NCBI GenBank assembly: GCA_015066515.1
Contig: SVOH01000020.1
Location: 1-35,465, forward strand
Length of the DNA stretch: 35,465 bases
Source: Oscillospiraceae bacterium
Lineage (GTDB): Bacteria; Bacillota; Clostridia; Oscillospirales; Acutalibacteraceae
Reading direction: 5' to 3'
Position numbers and translations under genes: made by a program. Below are positions 9,504 through 17,910 of the stretch, in pieces (the first letter of the stretch is position 1; each line of letters opens with the position of its first letter). Under the pieces are notes generated by a model. That model saw only the letters and a list, made by a program, of their open reading frames with translations. It did no database searches and was not told the origin of the DNA.

Positions 9504-9535
9504 GACAGCATCAAACAATTATGCTCGATGCTGCC
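9504..9535 (-). terminator. Intrinsic terminator of the KdpD/KdpE-like operon
   Basis: CAGCATC at 9506-9512 pairs with GATGCTG at 9527-9533, plus an outer G-C pair. On the minus strand a T-rich tract (CTTTATTATTT) follows. It begins five bases after the stop of the response regulator. Confidence 0.7.
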
Positions 9536-9539
9536 TCTA

Positions 9540-10244
9540 TTATTCATTTAGTCTATATCCTACGCCTAACTCATTTGCGATATAATTGGTTTCTCCCGGT
9601 TTGTCACCAAATTTTTTTCTAATATTTGCCATATTTACCTGTAGCTTTTTAACGCTGCCATCTTCGGCCAATCCGCCCCAAATAGCCTTTATAATAGTAG
9701 CATAGGTCATCATTTTTCCACAGTTTTCCGAAAGAAGTGCCACAATGTTATATTCGGTCTGTGTTAGGTGTATTTCCTCACCCTTTATGAACACCCGTCT
9801 GGCATCATAATCTATTTCTAACTCTTTAAGAGTAAATCTACCACCAGGCAGTCTTCCCTGCTCTGCGCTAAAGCGATTATTACGAAGCGCGGCCCTTACA
9901 CGCGCAAGTAGCTCGCCCGAGCCGAAGGGTTTGGTTATATAGTCGTTAGCTCCCTTGTCTAAGGCGTCAATTTTATCAGACTCATTGGTTCTAGCTGATA
10001 AAACTATAATTGGAACAAGCGAATCCTTGCGAACAAACTCAAGTAAATTTATACCGTCCATATCCGGAAGACCTAAATCTAAAATAATAAGGTCAGGAAG
10101 ATATGATGCAAATAAGGTTTTTGCCACCGAGCATGTATCTGCCATAATTGTTTGATACCCTGAAGTTTCTAATACTGTTGAAACAAGATTTCGAATATTA
10201 GATTCATCTTCTACAAGAAGAATTTTATATTTATTTTGTATCAT
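9540..10244 (-). CDS. KdpE-like OmpR-family response regulator
   Basis: DNA-binding response regulator, 234 residues. The receiver domain shows E12/D13, the phospho-acceptor D56 (IILDLGLPDMDG) and K105 (TKPF). A winged-helix OmpR-type domain follows, ending in the KdpE-like TNYIANELGVGYRLNE. The frame is open to 10271, but the ATG at 10244 gives the normal MIQNKYKILLVEDE start and sits behind a GGAAGAAG site within the end of the kinase gene (14-base overlap). It works with that kinase. No kdpFABC potassium ATPase genes are in the window, so its targets are unknown. Confidence 0.9.
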   Translation of the reverse strand: MIQNKYKILLVEDESNIRNLVSTVLETSGYQTIMADTCSVAKTLFASYLPDLIILDLGLPDMDGINLLEFVRKDSLVPIIVLSARTNESDKIDALDKGANDYITKPFGSGELLARVRAALRNNRFSAEQGRLPGGRFTLKELEIDYDARRVFIKGEEIHLTQTEYNIVALLSENCGKMMTYATIIKAIWGGLAEDGSVKKLQVNMANIRKKFGDKPGETNYIANELGVGYRLNE

Positions 10245-11304
10245 TGTCTGCTTCTTCCGTATCCAATGCAAAGCGGAATATTACACCTCCAGTTTTAACG
10301 TTTTGAGCCTCAATATTTCCTCCGTGCGCTTTAACAATGGTAGCGCATACCGAAAGCCCTATTCCTGCATTTTTCTTTTGACTGTCTATAACCTCATTGT
10401 CAGATATATAATACCCACTAAACAACGTTTCAAGATGCTTATCATCAATGCCGCATCCATTATCCTGTATTTCAAAAACTGCGTGCTTGCCCTGTACAAA
10501 CACACGTAATTCAAGTCGCGTCATTCCCTTTGCGTGCTGAACGGCATTTTCAAGAATATTAACTATTACTTGTTCGATCAAAATGGCATCCATTGGAATA
10601 ATTACCATTTCTTCGGGAAGATCAATCTCAACCTTTTGTTCGGCGTAACGCTTTTTGAATTTTAACATTACCGAGTCAATAAGCTCGTCAAGCACGGTAG
10701 GAGATTTTATAATTTGAACCTGTCCACTATCTATACGTGTAACCGAAAGCAGATTTTCAACCATACGAACAAGCCACTCTGAATCCTCTTTTATGCCTTT
10801 TATAATTTGTTTCCTTTGAACATCGGTCATAGCATCTCCGTTTTCAAGAAGCGTTGTGCTTGAACCGTAAATGGTAGTAAGTGGTGTTCTAAGATCGTGA
10901 GAAACCGCTCTTAACAAATTAGCTCGCATGCGCTCTTTCTCGCTTTCAGCCTTGGTTGCCTCGTGTTGCTTTAATTTGGTTGTAAGAGCACTTGTAAGAA
11001 CAGCAATAGCAATCAAAATTACACCCGAAATAAGATTTACAGGAGTAGTAAAATCAAACGCAAAATACGGAAATGCAAATGCATAATTTACCGCAATAGT
11101 ACCTATAAAAGCCGCTAATACACCGTACAAATAACCCTTTGTGAAAAAAGAAATTAAAAACACCGCAAAAACAAAAATTGTGGTAACGTGTTCGCTTACG
11201 CCAAATTTGTTTTGAAAAAGCAGGCTCAACCCAAAGGCTAAGCAAAGAAAAAATACAGTTATAATTAAGTCTTTTATGTAACCTTTTCCGTTTTTCACCG
11301 CCAT
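10231..11304 (-). CDS. Membrane sensor histidine kinase, short KdpD-like (DUF4118)
   Basis: Sensor kinase partner of the adjacent KdpE-like regulator. Four membrane helices at about residues 11-110 resemble the DUF4118 membrane part of KdpD. Then come a HisKA domain with the phospho-acceptor H136 in SHDLRTPL, an N-box (NILENAVQHA), and G-boxes (DNGCGI, GIGLSVC). At 357 residues it lacks the large N-terminal KdpD and universal-stress domains found in full KdpD (about 900 residues). The ATG touches an AGGGGGG run with no spacing, so the GTG two codons later may be the real start. Whether it still senses potassium is unknown. Confidence 0.9.
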   Translation of the reverse strand: MAVKNGKGYIKDLIITVFFLCLAFGLSLLFQNKFGVSEHVTTIFVFAVFLISFFTKGYLYGVLAAFIGTIAVNYAFAFPYFAFDFTTPVNLISGVILIAIAVLTSALTTKLKQHEATKAESEKERMRANLLRAVSHDLRTPLTTIYGSSTTLLENGDAMTDVQRKQIIKGIKEDSEWLVRMVENLLSVTRIDSGQVQIIKSPTVLDELIDSVMLKFKKRYAEQKVEIDLPEEMVIIPMDAILIEQVIVNILENAVQHAKGMTRLELRVFVQGKHAVFEIQDNGCGIDDKHLETLFSGYYISDNEVIDSQKKNAGIGLSVCATIVKAHGGNIEAQNVKTGGVIFRFALDTEEADNDTK

Positions 11305-11358
11305 CCCCCCTATTTTATTTATTATATATTCTTTGCGGCTAAGAATCAGTTAAAACAA

Positions 11359-11386
11359 ACGGCAGAGAGTATAAAATCTCTGCCGT
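11359..11386 (-). terminator. Intrinsic terminator after uxaC
   Basis: A perfect 10-bp stem, ACGGCAGAGA at 11359-11368 against 11377-11386, closes an eight-base loop. On the minus strand it is followed by TTTGTTTTAA. It lies 17 bases after the uxaC stop and also separates uxaC from the kinase gene downstream. Confidence 0.85.
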
Positions 11387-11402
11387 CAAGTCGTTGTGAT
11401 TT

Positions 11403-12803
11403 TTATTCAATACCAAAATATCTTGCTGCGTTGTTGTAGCAGATGTCTTCTACTATTTGTCCAAGTGTTTCCATATCTGCGGGGTATTCGCCGTTTTCTA
11501 CCCAAGTGCCAAGCACGTTACAAAGTATACGTCTAAAGTACTCGTGACGGGTGTAGGAGAGGAAACTACGCGAGTCGGTAAGCATACCAACAAAGTTGCC
11601 AAGCAGTGACAAATTAGCAAGAGATTTTAGTTGTGTTTCCATACCTGATTTTGTATCACTAAACCACCAAGCAGAGCCGTGCTGAATTTTGCCTGCGGCT
11701 TCAGTGCCTTGGAATGCACCTATAACGGTATCTATCATCTCATTGTCGTGAGGATTAAGTGAATATATAATGGTCTTTGGTAACAAATCGTCAATTGCGA
11801 GCGCATTAAGCAGTGCAGTAAGTGCCTCGCTGCAAGGACGGTTTGAAATGGTGTCAAAGCCTGTGTCAGCGCCAATTTTAGCAAACATTGCCTTATTTGT
11901 ATTACGCTGAACGCTGTAGTGAATTTGCATTACAATACCGCGCTTTGCATATTCTTTTCCAAGACATACAAGTATAGCGGTTTTATACATATCGGCTTGT
12001 TTTGCGGTGATTGACTTACCTTTCATAACTGTCTTAAATGCGGCATCAATTTCCTTTTCGGTGCCGATTTCAAACGGAATATAGTCAAGACCGTGGTCGG
12101 TAGCCTTACAACCCATTTCGCAGAAGAAATCGAGGCGTTTAATAAGTGCTGCTTTTACGTCTTCAACACAGTTAATAGGCATATCAGCAGCCTTTTCAAG
12201 TGCTTTTATGTAGTCAACAAAACCGTCTTTGTCAATGTTAACAGCCTTGTCAGGACGGTATGACGGCAACACTTGTGCTGTGCATACACCCTCATCCTTA
12301 ATCTTTTTGTGCCATCCGAGTGTATCAATTGGGTCATCGGTAGTACCAATCATTTTAACGTTTGATTTTTTTATAATACTACAAGCCGACATATCGTCGC
12401 TCTGTAGTTTTTCGTTACAAAGGTTCCAAACCTCTTGGGCGGTCTTTGCGCTTAAAATTCCGTCATAGTCAAAGTATCGCTTAAGCTCAAGATGATTCCA
12501 ATGATACATTGGGTTACCTATTGCACGTGGTAACATTTCGGCAAAGCGTAAAAACTTGGTATAATCGTCAGCGTCACCTGTAATCTCGTTTTCATGGGTA
12601 CCGTTACTACGGATTAAGCGCCACTTATAGTGGTCGCCGCCAAGCCAAATTTCAGTAATATTTTTAAACTTTTTATTTTCATAAATCTCTTTTGGATTTA
12701 TGTGGCAGTGGTAATCGATAATCGGCATCTTTTCAGCATAATCGTGATAAAGCTTTTTAGCCGTTTCATTGGTCAAAATAAAATCATCGTTAATAAAGCT
12801 CAT
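11403..12803 (-). CDS. uxaC: Glucuronate isomerase (uronate isomerase)
   Basis: Converts D-glucuronate to D-fructuronate, or D-galacturonate to D-tagaturonate, at the head of uronate catabolism. It is a metal-dependent TIM-barrel enzyme of the amidohydrolase superfamily. The metal-binding HxH is seen as H32/H34 in DYHCHINP. The segments GGDHYKWR near residue 55, GTTDDPIDTLGWH near 155 and the end FRRILCNVLGTWVENGEYP are typical of UxaC. Length 466 is standard. The ATG follows AAGGAGATA. It has its own terminator, and a TATAAT box precedes it at 12823-12828. No other uronate-pathway gene is nearby. Confidence 0.95.
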   Translation of the reverse strand: MSFINDDFILTNETAKKLYHDYAEKMPIIDYHCHINPKEIYENKKFKNITEIWLGGDHYKWRLIRSNGTHENEITGDADDYTKFLRFAEMLPRAIGNPMYHWNHLELKRYFDYDGILSAKTAQEVWNLCNEKLQSDDMSACSIIKKSNVKMIGTTDDPIDTLGWHKKIKDEGVCTAQVLPSYRPDKAVNIDKDGFVDYIKALEKAADMPINCVEDVKAALIKRLDFFCEMGCKATDHGLDYIPFEIGTEKEIDAAFKTVMKGKSITAKQADMYKTAILVCLGKEYAKRGIVMQIHYSVQRNTNKAMFAKIGADTGFDTISNRPCSEALTALLNALAIDDLLPKTIIYSLNPHDNEMIDTVIGAFQGTEAAGKIQHGSAWWFSDTKSGMETQLKSLANLSLLGNFVGMLTDSRSFLSYTRHEYFRRILCNVLGTWVENGEYPADMETLGQIVEDICYNNAARYFGIE

Positions 12804-12858
12804 AGCAATATCTCCTTAAAGTATGTTATACACATTATACATTTTAATTTGCAAAAAA

Positions 12859-12890
12859 ACAAGACCCTACTTTATAAAGTAGAGCCTTGT
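12859..12890 (-). terminator. Intrinsic terminator after rfbA
   Basis: Twelve pairs, two of them G-U, are formed between 12879-12890 and 12859-12870, with a TTTATAAA loop. On the minus strand the stem runs directly into TTTTTTT. Between it and the rfbA stop lies a short run of TGCATTG-type repeats (12904-12930). Confidence 0.85.
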
Positions 12891-12929
12891 TTAACATTTA
12901 ATTATGCATTGTGCATTGTGAATTTTGCA

Positions 12930-13808
12930 TTAGTAAAGTATTTTACCCTCAGCAACCTTTTTAAGATGCTCGCCGTAAGGTGATTTGCCGTATTTTTCAG
13001 CCGATTCAATAAGCTTTTCGCGGCTTATCCAACCGTTTTTGTATGCGATTTCTTCAACTGCAGAAATCTGAATACCCTGACGGCTTTCGATAACCTTTAC
13101 AAATTCGGTAGCTTCAGCCAATGCGTCCATTGTACCGGTGTCAAGCCAAGCGTAGCCGCGACCGAGGGTCACAACATTGAGGGTATCGTCCTCAAGATAA
13201 AGCTTGTTAAGGTCGGTGATTTCCAATTCGCCGCGAGCAGAGGGTTTAACCTTTTTAGCCATTTCAACAACGCGGTTATCATAGAAGTAAAGACCTGTTA
13301 CACAGTAGTTTGACTTAGGATTCTTTGGCTTTTCTTCTAGCGATATTGCTTTACCGTTTTCGTCAAATTCTACTATACCAAAACGCTCTGGGTCGTCAAC
13401 ATAATAGCCAAATACAGTAGCACCTGTCTCACGGGCAGCTGCTTCACGAAGATGCTTCTTTAATCCGCTACCATAGAAGATATTATCACCCAAAACCATT
13501 GCGCAGCTATCGCCCGCAATAAACTCTTCACCAATAAGGAACGCCTGTGCAAGACCGTCCGGTGACGGCTGTACAGCATAAGAAAGATTAATGCCATAGC
13601 GTGAGCCATCGCCCAAAAGACGCTCAAAGTTTGGCAAGTCTGTAGGTGTCGAGATAATAAGAATATCACGAATGCCTGCGAGCATAAGAGTTGACAATGG
13701 ATAATAAATCATCGGCTTGTCATATACGGGAAGAAGCTGTTTTGAAGTTACCATAGTAAGCGGATAAAGACGTGTTCCGCTACCGCCTGCAAGAATAATA
13801 CCTTTCAT
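12930..13808 (-). CDS. rfbA: Glucose-1-phosphate thymidylyltransferase
   Basis: Makes dTDP-glucose from dTTP and glucose-1-phosphate, the first step towards dTDP-L-rhamnose and related cell-surface sugars. The nucleotidyltransferase signature [11 protein letters not shown] spans 8-18 and is followed by [25 protein letters not shown]. Substrate-site segments VLGDNIFYG near 110 and [20 protein letters not shown] near 160 are present. Length 292 is normal. An AGGAG site precedes the ATG. It lies 15 bases behind the cyclophilin gene and is probably co-transcribed with it. The other rhamnose genes (rfbB, rfbC, rfbD) are not in the window, but a rhamnosidase-like gene diverges just beyond the cyclophilin. 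Confidence 0.96.
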   Translation of the reverse strand: MKGIILAGGSGTRLYPLTMVTSKQLLPVYDKPMIYYPLSTLMLAGIRDILIISTPTDLPNFERLLGDGSRYGINLSYAVQPSPDGLAQAFLIGEEFIAGDSCAMVLGDNIFYGSGLKKHLREAAARETGATVFGYYVDDPERFGIVEFDENGKAISLEEKPKNPKSNYCVTGLYFYDNRVVEMAKKVKPSARGELEITDLNKLYLEDDTLNVVTLGRGYAWLDTGTMDALAEATEFVKVIESRQGIQISAVEEIAYKNGWISREKLIESAEKYGKSPYGEHLKKVAEGKILY

Positions 13809-13823
13809 TTTAAAAACTCCTTT

Positions 13824-14423
13824 TTATTTAACAATTATATCAATGCCAAGAATCACAACATCATTTACGGGTTTGTCATTGGCGCCTACCGCTACATTTG
13901 CAATAGCATCAACTACGTCCATACCGTTTATTACCTGACCAAAAACTGTGTGACGAAAATCAAGCCACGGTGTGCCACCAAGGCGAGCATAAGCCTCGGT
14001 AATCTCGGGTGGAAAGCCGTTGTCGGCAAGGTCTTTCATTTGGCTCAGCATATTAGCGGGAACTTCATTTGCCTGAACAATAAAGAACTGACTGCCATTG
14101 GTGTTGGGACCTGCGTTCGCCATACAAAGCGCACCACGAAGGTTGTGAAGCTCGGGTGTAAACTCGTCTTGGAAACTGCGTCCCCAAATAGACTCACCAC
14201 CCATACCTGTGCCTGTTGGGTCGCCGCCCTGTATCATAAAATCTTTTATTACACGGTGAAAAATTATACCGTTGTAATAATCATTTTTTGCATGTGTAGT
14301 AAAGTTTTCTACCGTTTTGGGTGCGTACTCGGGAAACAGCTTAATCTCGATATCACCCATATTGGTGTGCATTACTGCAACTTTATCACCGCTTTTTACG
14401 GCTTCAAGCTGTAAACAAGACAT
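13824..14423 (-). CDS. Peptidyl-prolyl cis-trans isomerase (cyclophilin type)
   Basis: Cytoplasmic prolyl isomerase assisting protein folding. The cyclophilin core is complete: the catalytic region [19 protein letters not shown] with R57 and Q65, the [21 protein letters not shown] segment near 110 and the [17 protein letters not shown] segment near 160. The protein is 199 residues with a short N-terminal extension and no signal peptide. An AGAGG site precedes the ATG. Its promoter (TTGAAA-17-TAAAAT) faces away from the rhamnosidase promoter, and rfbA follows 15 bases downstream. Confidence 0.95.
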   Translation of the reverse strand: MSCLQLEAVKSGDKVAVMHTNMGDIEIKLFPEYAPKTVENFTTHAKNDYYNGIIFHRVIKDFMIQGGDPTGTGMGGESIWGRSFQDEFTPELHNLRGALCMANAGPNTNGSQFFIVQANEVPANMLSQMKDLADNGFPPEITEAYARLGGTPWLDFRHTVFGQVINGMDVVDAIANVAVGANDKPVNDVVILGIDIIVK

Positions 14424-14453
14424 AAAATTACCTCTTTCGCTAAGTTTATTTAT

Positions 14454-14482
14454 ATTTTAACAGTAAATTACCAAAGTTTCAA
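14454..14482 (-). promoter_or_regulatory. Sigma-A-type promoter for the cyclophilin-rfbA unit
   Basis: On the minus strand TTGAAA (14482-14477) is followed after 17 bases by TAAAAT (14459-14454). It lies about 30 bases before the cyclophilin start. Confidence 0.7.
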
Positions 14483-14507
14483 TAGTTATTTTTCTATAAA
14501 GGTTTTA

Positions 14508-14536
14508 TTGATATTTTAATTAGTTTGTGATATATT
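14508..14536 (+). promoter_or_regulatory. Sigma-A-type promoter for the rhamnosidase-like gene
   Basis: TTGATA at 14508-14513 is followed after 17 bases by TATATT at 14531-14536, about 31 bases before the chosen ATG. Confidence 0.65.
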
Positions 14537-14567
14537 TATTTTACACTAAATTATGGCAGGTGTTTTT

Positions 14568-16703
14568 ATGAATAATACACTTAAAAACTGCGTTTGGGTA
14601 GGTGCTGACAGTAGTATTGTCTCACCCATTATTATGCGCAAATTTAATACACCGGATGTACAAAAGGCTACTTTAATTATAACTGGTCTTGGGTATTTTG
14701 AGGCCAAAATAAACGAAAAGCCAGTTACCGAATATAAGTTTTTACCGGTTGTTACCGACTATCAACCTCGCGACCTTACGCTTTGCGCACACAAAAACAC
14801 AGTTGGTACTACAACAAATCGGATATACTATTACAATTTTGATGTTACGGACCTATTAAACAATGGCGAAAACCTACTTTCAGTCCAGCTTGGCAATGGA
14901 TTTTACCGTCAAGAAGAGCGTACTGCCGAAGGTAAAATGTATTTTGGAGATATTTTAAAATGCATTTACAAAATAGTTTTAGAAACCCAAAGTGGTGTGA
15001 TAGAACTTTGTTCTGACGGCAGCGAAACATTCACCGACAGCGCCATACGCTTTAGTAATTTATATCTTGGCGAAATTATTGATTATAGCATTAAGTTGCA
15101 AGAGGAAAGAAAAGTCAACATTTTTCCTTCGCCCAATACTATTTTAAATGAGGCAATTGGCACACCCGATAAGGTTATTCGAACAATAAAGCCTAAAAAA
15201 ATAGCCGACATAGACGGCAAACAAATTTTTGATGCGGGCGAAAACATTACCGGTATGGTTTCTATAAAAACAAGCGCCGATTTTGGTCACACGCTTACCA
15301 TGCGCTTTGCCGAAAACATCAACCAAGATAAATCGCTTAATTTTTCTTCAACCATAAGCTCTTATGAAGCAACACGTACCGGTGAGATACAAATTATGAA
15401 GAATACCTTTATAACCGATGGTACGCCACGTATGTTAAAATCAAAATTTGTGTGGTATGCTTTTCGCTACTTTGAAATAGAAGGCGATTTTGACGAAATT
15501 TGGGTAGAGGTTATTCATGCCGACACACCTGTCACCTCAACGTTCACCTCAAACCATGAGGGTATGAACTTTTTATATGATGCATTTTTACGCACCCAGC
15601 TCGACAATATGCACGGCAGTATTCCATCCGACTGTCCTCACCGCGAACGTCTTGGCTACACAGGCGATGGTCAAATTTGTGCGCCAACAGTTATGATGCT
15701 GCTTGATGCGCAAGAGTTTTACAAAAAGTGGATTCAGGATATTCTCGACTGCCAAGACACCGATGGTCACGTCCGCCATACAGCGCCGTTTATGGGCGGC
15801 GGTGGCGGTCCAGGCGGTTGGGGCAGCGCGATAGTTATCGTTCCCTACACCTACTATAAGCAATATGGCGACATCAATATTATAAAAGATTGCTACGACA
15901 GTATGAAGCTGTGGATTAACTATCTGATCTCTCACTCTGAAAACGGACTTGTAACTAGTGAGGATCCTGGCGGTTGGTGTCTTGGCGACTGGGCGTCTTT
16001 TGATGAAATGAAGATACCCGAGCCTTATGTAAATAGCTGTTATTTTGTTAAAAATCTTTTGCTTTTAGAAGAAATGGCAACCCTGATTGACAAAAAAGAG
16101 GATATTCCCTATTATCAATCGCTTCGAAAAGATACCGAAAAAGCTATTGTAGATACTTATTTCGATGCTGCTACAGGCCACTTTGCAGGCGGTATTCAAG
16201 GCTGCGACGCATTTGCCGTATGGTGCGGTCTTGCAGGCAAAGAAACTGTAAAGCTGTTAGCCGAAAAATATACCGAGCTCGGCTACTTTGACACAGGATT
16301 TTTATGCACCGATATTTTATGCGAGGTTCTTTGTAATTACGGCTATACCGATGTTTTCTTATCTCTATTAAAGAGTGAAAAATACGGCACATTCCTTTAT
16401 ATGAAACGACAAGGTGCTACAACAATTTGGGAATACTTTAATGGTAGATGCTCACACAACCACCCAATGTTTGGCGCTTGTACTCGTCAGCTTTTCCAAA
16501 GTGTTTTAGGCATTCGCCAGCGCAAAGGCACTGCAGGATATACCGATGTAATTATAGACCCCGTAAAAACCAAACGTGGTCTTACAGTTTCGGGCAGTAT
16601 AGACACTCCAAACGGTGTAATAGCAGTATCGCTTGACACCACAGGCGAAAAACCTATTGTACAAGTCGATGCACCCGATAACATTAAAATAGAAATTATG
16701 TAA
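14568..16703 (+). CDS. Alpha-L-rhamnosidase-like glycoside hydrolase (GH78-type)
   Basis: Predicted enzyme removing terminal alpha-L-rhamnose from glycans or glycosides. The N-terminal third is beta-rich with GGxFxxD-like jelly-roll features; the (alpha/alpha)6 catalytic barrel starts near residue 330. The rhamnosidase hallmark SDCPHRERLGYTGDGQ is at 354-369, with the likely catalytic E360. The conserved TIWEYF near 619-624 supplies a second acidic residue, E622. No signal peptide is visible, so it is probably cytoplasmic and acts on imported oligosaccharides. The frame opens at 14553, but the ATG at 14568 has an AGGTG site and gives 711 residues. The exact sugar specificity is inferred only from family motifs. 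Confidence 0.85.
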   Translation: MNNTLKNCVWVGADSSIVSPIIMRKFNTPDVQKATLIITGLGYFEAKINEKPVTEYKFLPVVTDYQPRDLTLCAHKNTVGTTTNRIYYYNFDVTDLLNNGENLLSVQLGNGFYRQEERTAEGKMYFGDILKCIYKIVLETQSGVIELCSDGSETFTDSAIRFSNLYLGEIIDYSIKLQEERKVNIFPSPNTILNEAIGTPDKVIRTIKPKKIADIDGKQIFDAGENITGMVSIKTSADFGHTLTMRFAENINQDKSLNFSSTISSYEATRTGEIQIMKNTFITDGTPRMLKSKFVWYAFRYFEIEGDFDEIWVEVIHADTPVTSTFTSNHEGMNFLYDAFLRTQLDNMHGSIPSDCPHRERLGYTGDGQICAPTVMMLLDAQEFYKKWIQDILDCQDTDGHVRHTAPFMGGGGGPGGWGSAIVIVPYTYYKQYGDINIIKDCYDSMKLWINYLISHSENGLVTSEDPGGWCLGDWASFDEMKIPEPYVNSCYFVKNLLLLEEMATLIDKKEDIPYYQSLRKDTEKAIVDTYFDAATGHFAGGIQGCDAFAVWCGLAGKETVKLLAEKYTELGYFDTGFLCTDILCEVLCNYGYTDVFLSLLKSEKYGTFLYMKRQGATTIWEYFNGRCSHNHPMFGACTRQLFQSVLGIRQRKGTAGYTDVIIDPVKTKRGLTVSGSIDTPNGVIAVSLDTTGEKPIVQVDAPDNIKIEIM

Positions 16704-16714
16704 TTCCTCTTATG

Positions 16715-16759
16715 CCTCCCTTGCCTAAAGGGAGGGAGACCGCTTTAGCGGTGGAGGGA
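16715..16759. repeat. Two-hairpin intergenic repeat element
   Basis: CCTCCCTT (16715-16722) pairs with AAGGGAGG (16728-16735), and ACCGC (16739-16743) pairs with GCGGT (16748-16752), followed by GGAGGGA. This composite resembles a short repeat found between genes in many gut Clostridia. It lies between the rhamnosidase stop and the next gene. Its role is not known; the hairpins could affect transcript stability. Confidence 0.6.
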
Positions 16760-16784
16760 TACTCCTATGCGAAAGAGGTTAAAA

Positions 16785-17438
16785 ATGACTTATATTTATC
16801 TTGTTCGTCACTGCGAGGCTATGGGCAATCACAAACGACTTTTCCAAGGCTCTACCGATTGTGACGTAAGTGAAATTGGCTCTAAACAATTAGAATATTT
16901 AAAAGATCGTTTTCTAAACATAAAGCTTGATGCCGTTTATTCAAGCCCACTTTTACGTGCACAAAAAACAGCCGCGGTTATTGCCTATGGCAAAGGTCTT
17001 GACATTATAGTGCGAAAAAACTTAGCCGAGCTTGACGGTGGTGTTGTAGAAGGCCGACCTTTTCAAGAAGCGTTTAACGCTATACCCGGTCTTGCAGATG
17101 CGTGGAACCATCATCCGCAAGACTTTGCACCCGAAGGTGGCGAGGCTATGCGCGATGCTTATGTTCGTATTTACGATGAGGTTATGGCACTTGCTCGCAC
17201 AAACCGCGGTAAAACTATCACGGCGGCTTCGCACGGAGGTGTACTTCGCTGTCTTACCTGTCGTATTCTTTATAACGATATTACTCGCCTTAAAGATGTT
17301 CCTTGGCACGAAAACACAGCCGTTACACTCTTAAAAATTGATGATAACGATAAAATTAGCATTGAATTTTTCAATGACCATAGTCATGTACCTGCCAAAT
17401 ATATGCCCAAACGAAACCGCATTGTAGGAAAGGTCTAA
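16785..17438 (+). CDS. Histidine phosphatase family protein (phosphoglycerate mutase-like)
   Basis: Cytoplasmic member of the branch-1 histidine phosphatases (PhoE/CobC/Gpm group). The catalytic motif is LVRHCEA with H9 as the phospho-acceptor; it has Cys where RHGE/RHGQ is usual. The LAELDGGVVEGRP segment and the second catalytic histidine in AASHGGVLRC (near residue 152) are present. Length 217 suits a general phosphatase rather than a glycolytic mutase. The ATG at 16785 has an AGAGG site six bases away and fits the family alignment; an earlier in-frame ATG at 16767 would start inside the repeat element. The substrate cannot be told from sequence. ruvX follows nine bases later. Confidence 0.88.
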   Translation: MTYIYLVRHCEAMGNHKRLFQGSTDCDVSEIGSKQLEYLKDRFLNIKLDAVYSSPLLRAQKTAAVIAYGKGLDIIVRKNLAELDGGVVEGRPFQEAFNAIPGLADAWNHHPQDFAPEGGEAMRDAYVRIYDEVMALARTNRGKTITAASHGGVLRCLTCRILYNDITRLKDVPWHENTAVTLLKIDDNDKISIEFFNDHSHVPAKYMPKRNRIVGKV

Positions 17439-17447
17439 GGTGATATA

Positions 17448-17855
17448 ATGATAATAATGTCAGTCGATTTAGGAAAGGCAAGAACGGGCATTGCTGTGTC
17501 TGACCCGAGCGGTCAATTTGCTTTTCCCAAAGACGTTATAACCGAGTATAATACCGACCGCCTTGTTGATAAAGTGTGCGAAAAAGCCAAGGAATATACG
17601 GCCGAGCGTATTGTAGTAGGCTATCCTAAAAATATGGACGGCACTTTGGGTGAGCGTGCACAGGAATGTGCTAATATAGCCGAACAAATAAAGGTAACAA
17701 GTGGGCTCGAAACAGTACTGTGGGACGAGCGTTGCACCACTGTTACCGCGCATAATTATTTAAGTATGAACAATGTGCGTGGAAAAAAACGCAAGCAAAC
17801 GGTAGACGCTGTCGCAGCAGTTATAATTTTAGAGGATTATTTACGTAGCTTATAA
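17448..17855 (+). CDS. ruvX: Holliday junction resolvase-like protein YqgF/RuvX
   Basis: RNase H-fold nuclease of the YqgF family, tied to pre-16S rRNA processing and to Holliday-junction resolution in different bacteria. The first acidic catalytic residue lies in SVDLGKARTGIAVSD, the second in the ERIVVGYPKNMDGTLGERA segment, and the third in the VDAVAAVIILEDYL helix at the end. Length 135 is normal. AAGGTGAT precedes the ATG at 17448; the ATG three codons later is a possible alternative. It is nine bases from the phosphatase gene and followed by a strong terminator. Confidence 0.93.
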   Translation: MIIMSVDLGKARTGIAVSDPSGQFAFPKDVITEYNTDRLVDKVCEKAKEYTAERIVVGYPKNMDGTLGERAQECANIAEQIKVTSGLETVLWDERCTTVTAHNYLSMNNVRGKKRKQTVDAVAAVIILEDYLRSL

Positions 17856-17865
17856 CAAAAATTAA

Positions 17866-17910
17866 AAACACCAAAATACTCCAAATTAAAGGGGTATTTG
17901 GTGTTTTTTT
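17866..17910. terminator. Bidirectional terminator between ruvX and the retron RT gene
   Basis: AACACCAAAATACTCC on the left pairs with GGGGTATTTGGTGTT on the right, with one bulged A. Seven T follow on the plus strand and TTTTTAATTTTTG on the minus strand. It overlaps the end of the reverse transcriptase gene and closes both converging units. Confidence 0.9.

Noticed and set aside
13950-14414. A 154-codon plus-strand frame opposite the cyclophilin gene
   Set aside because: The minus-strand cyclophilin is complete with all motifs; the opposite frame has none.
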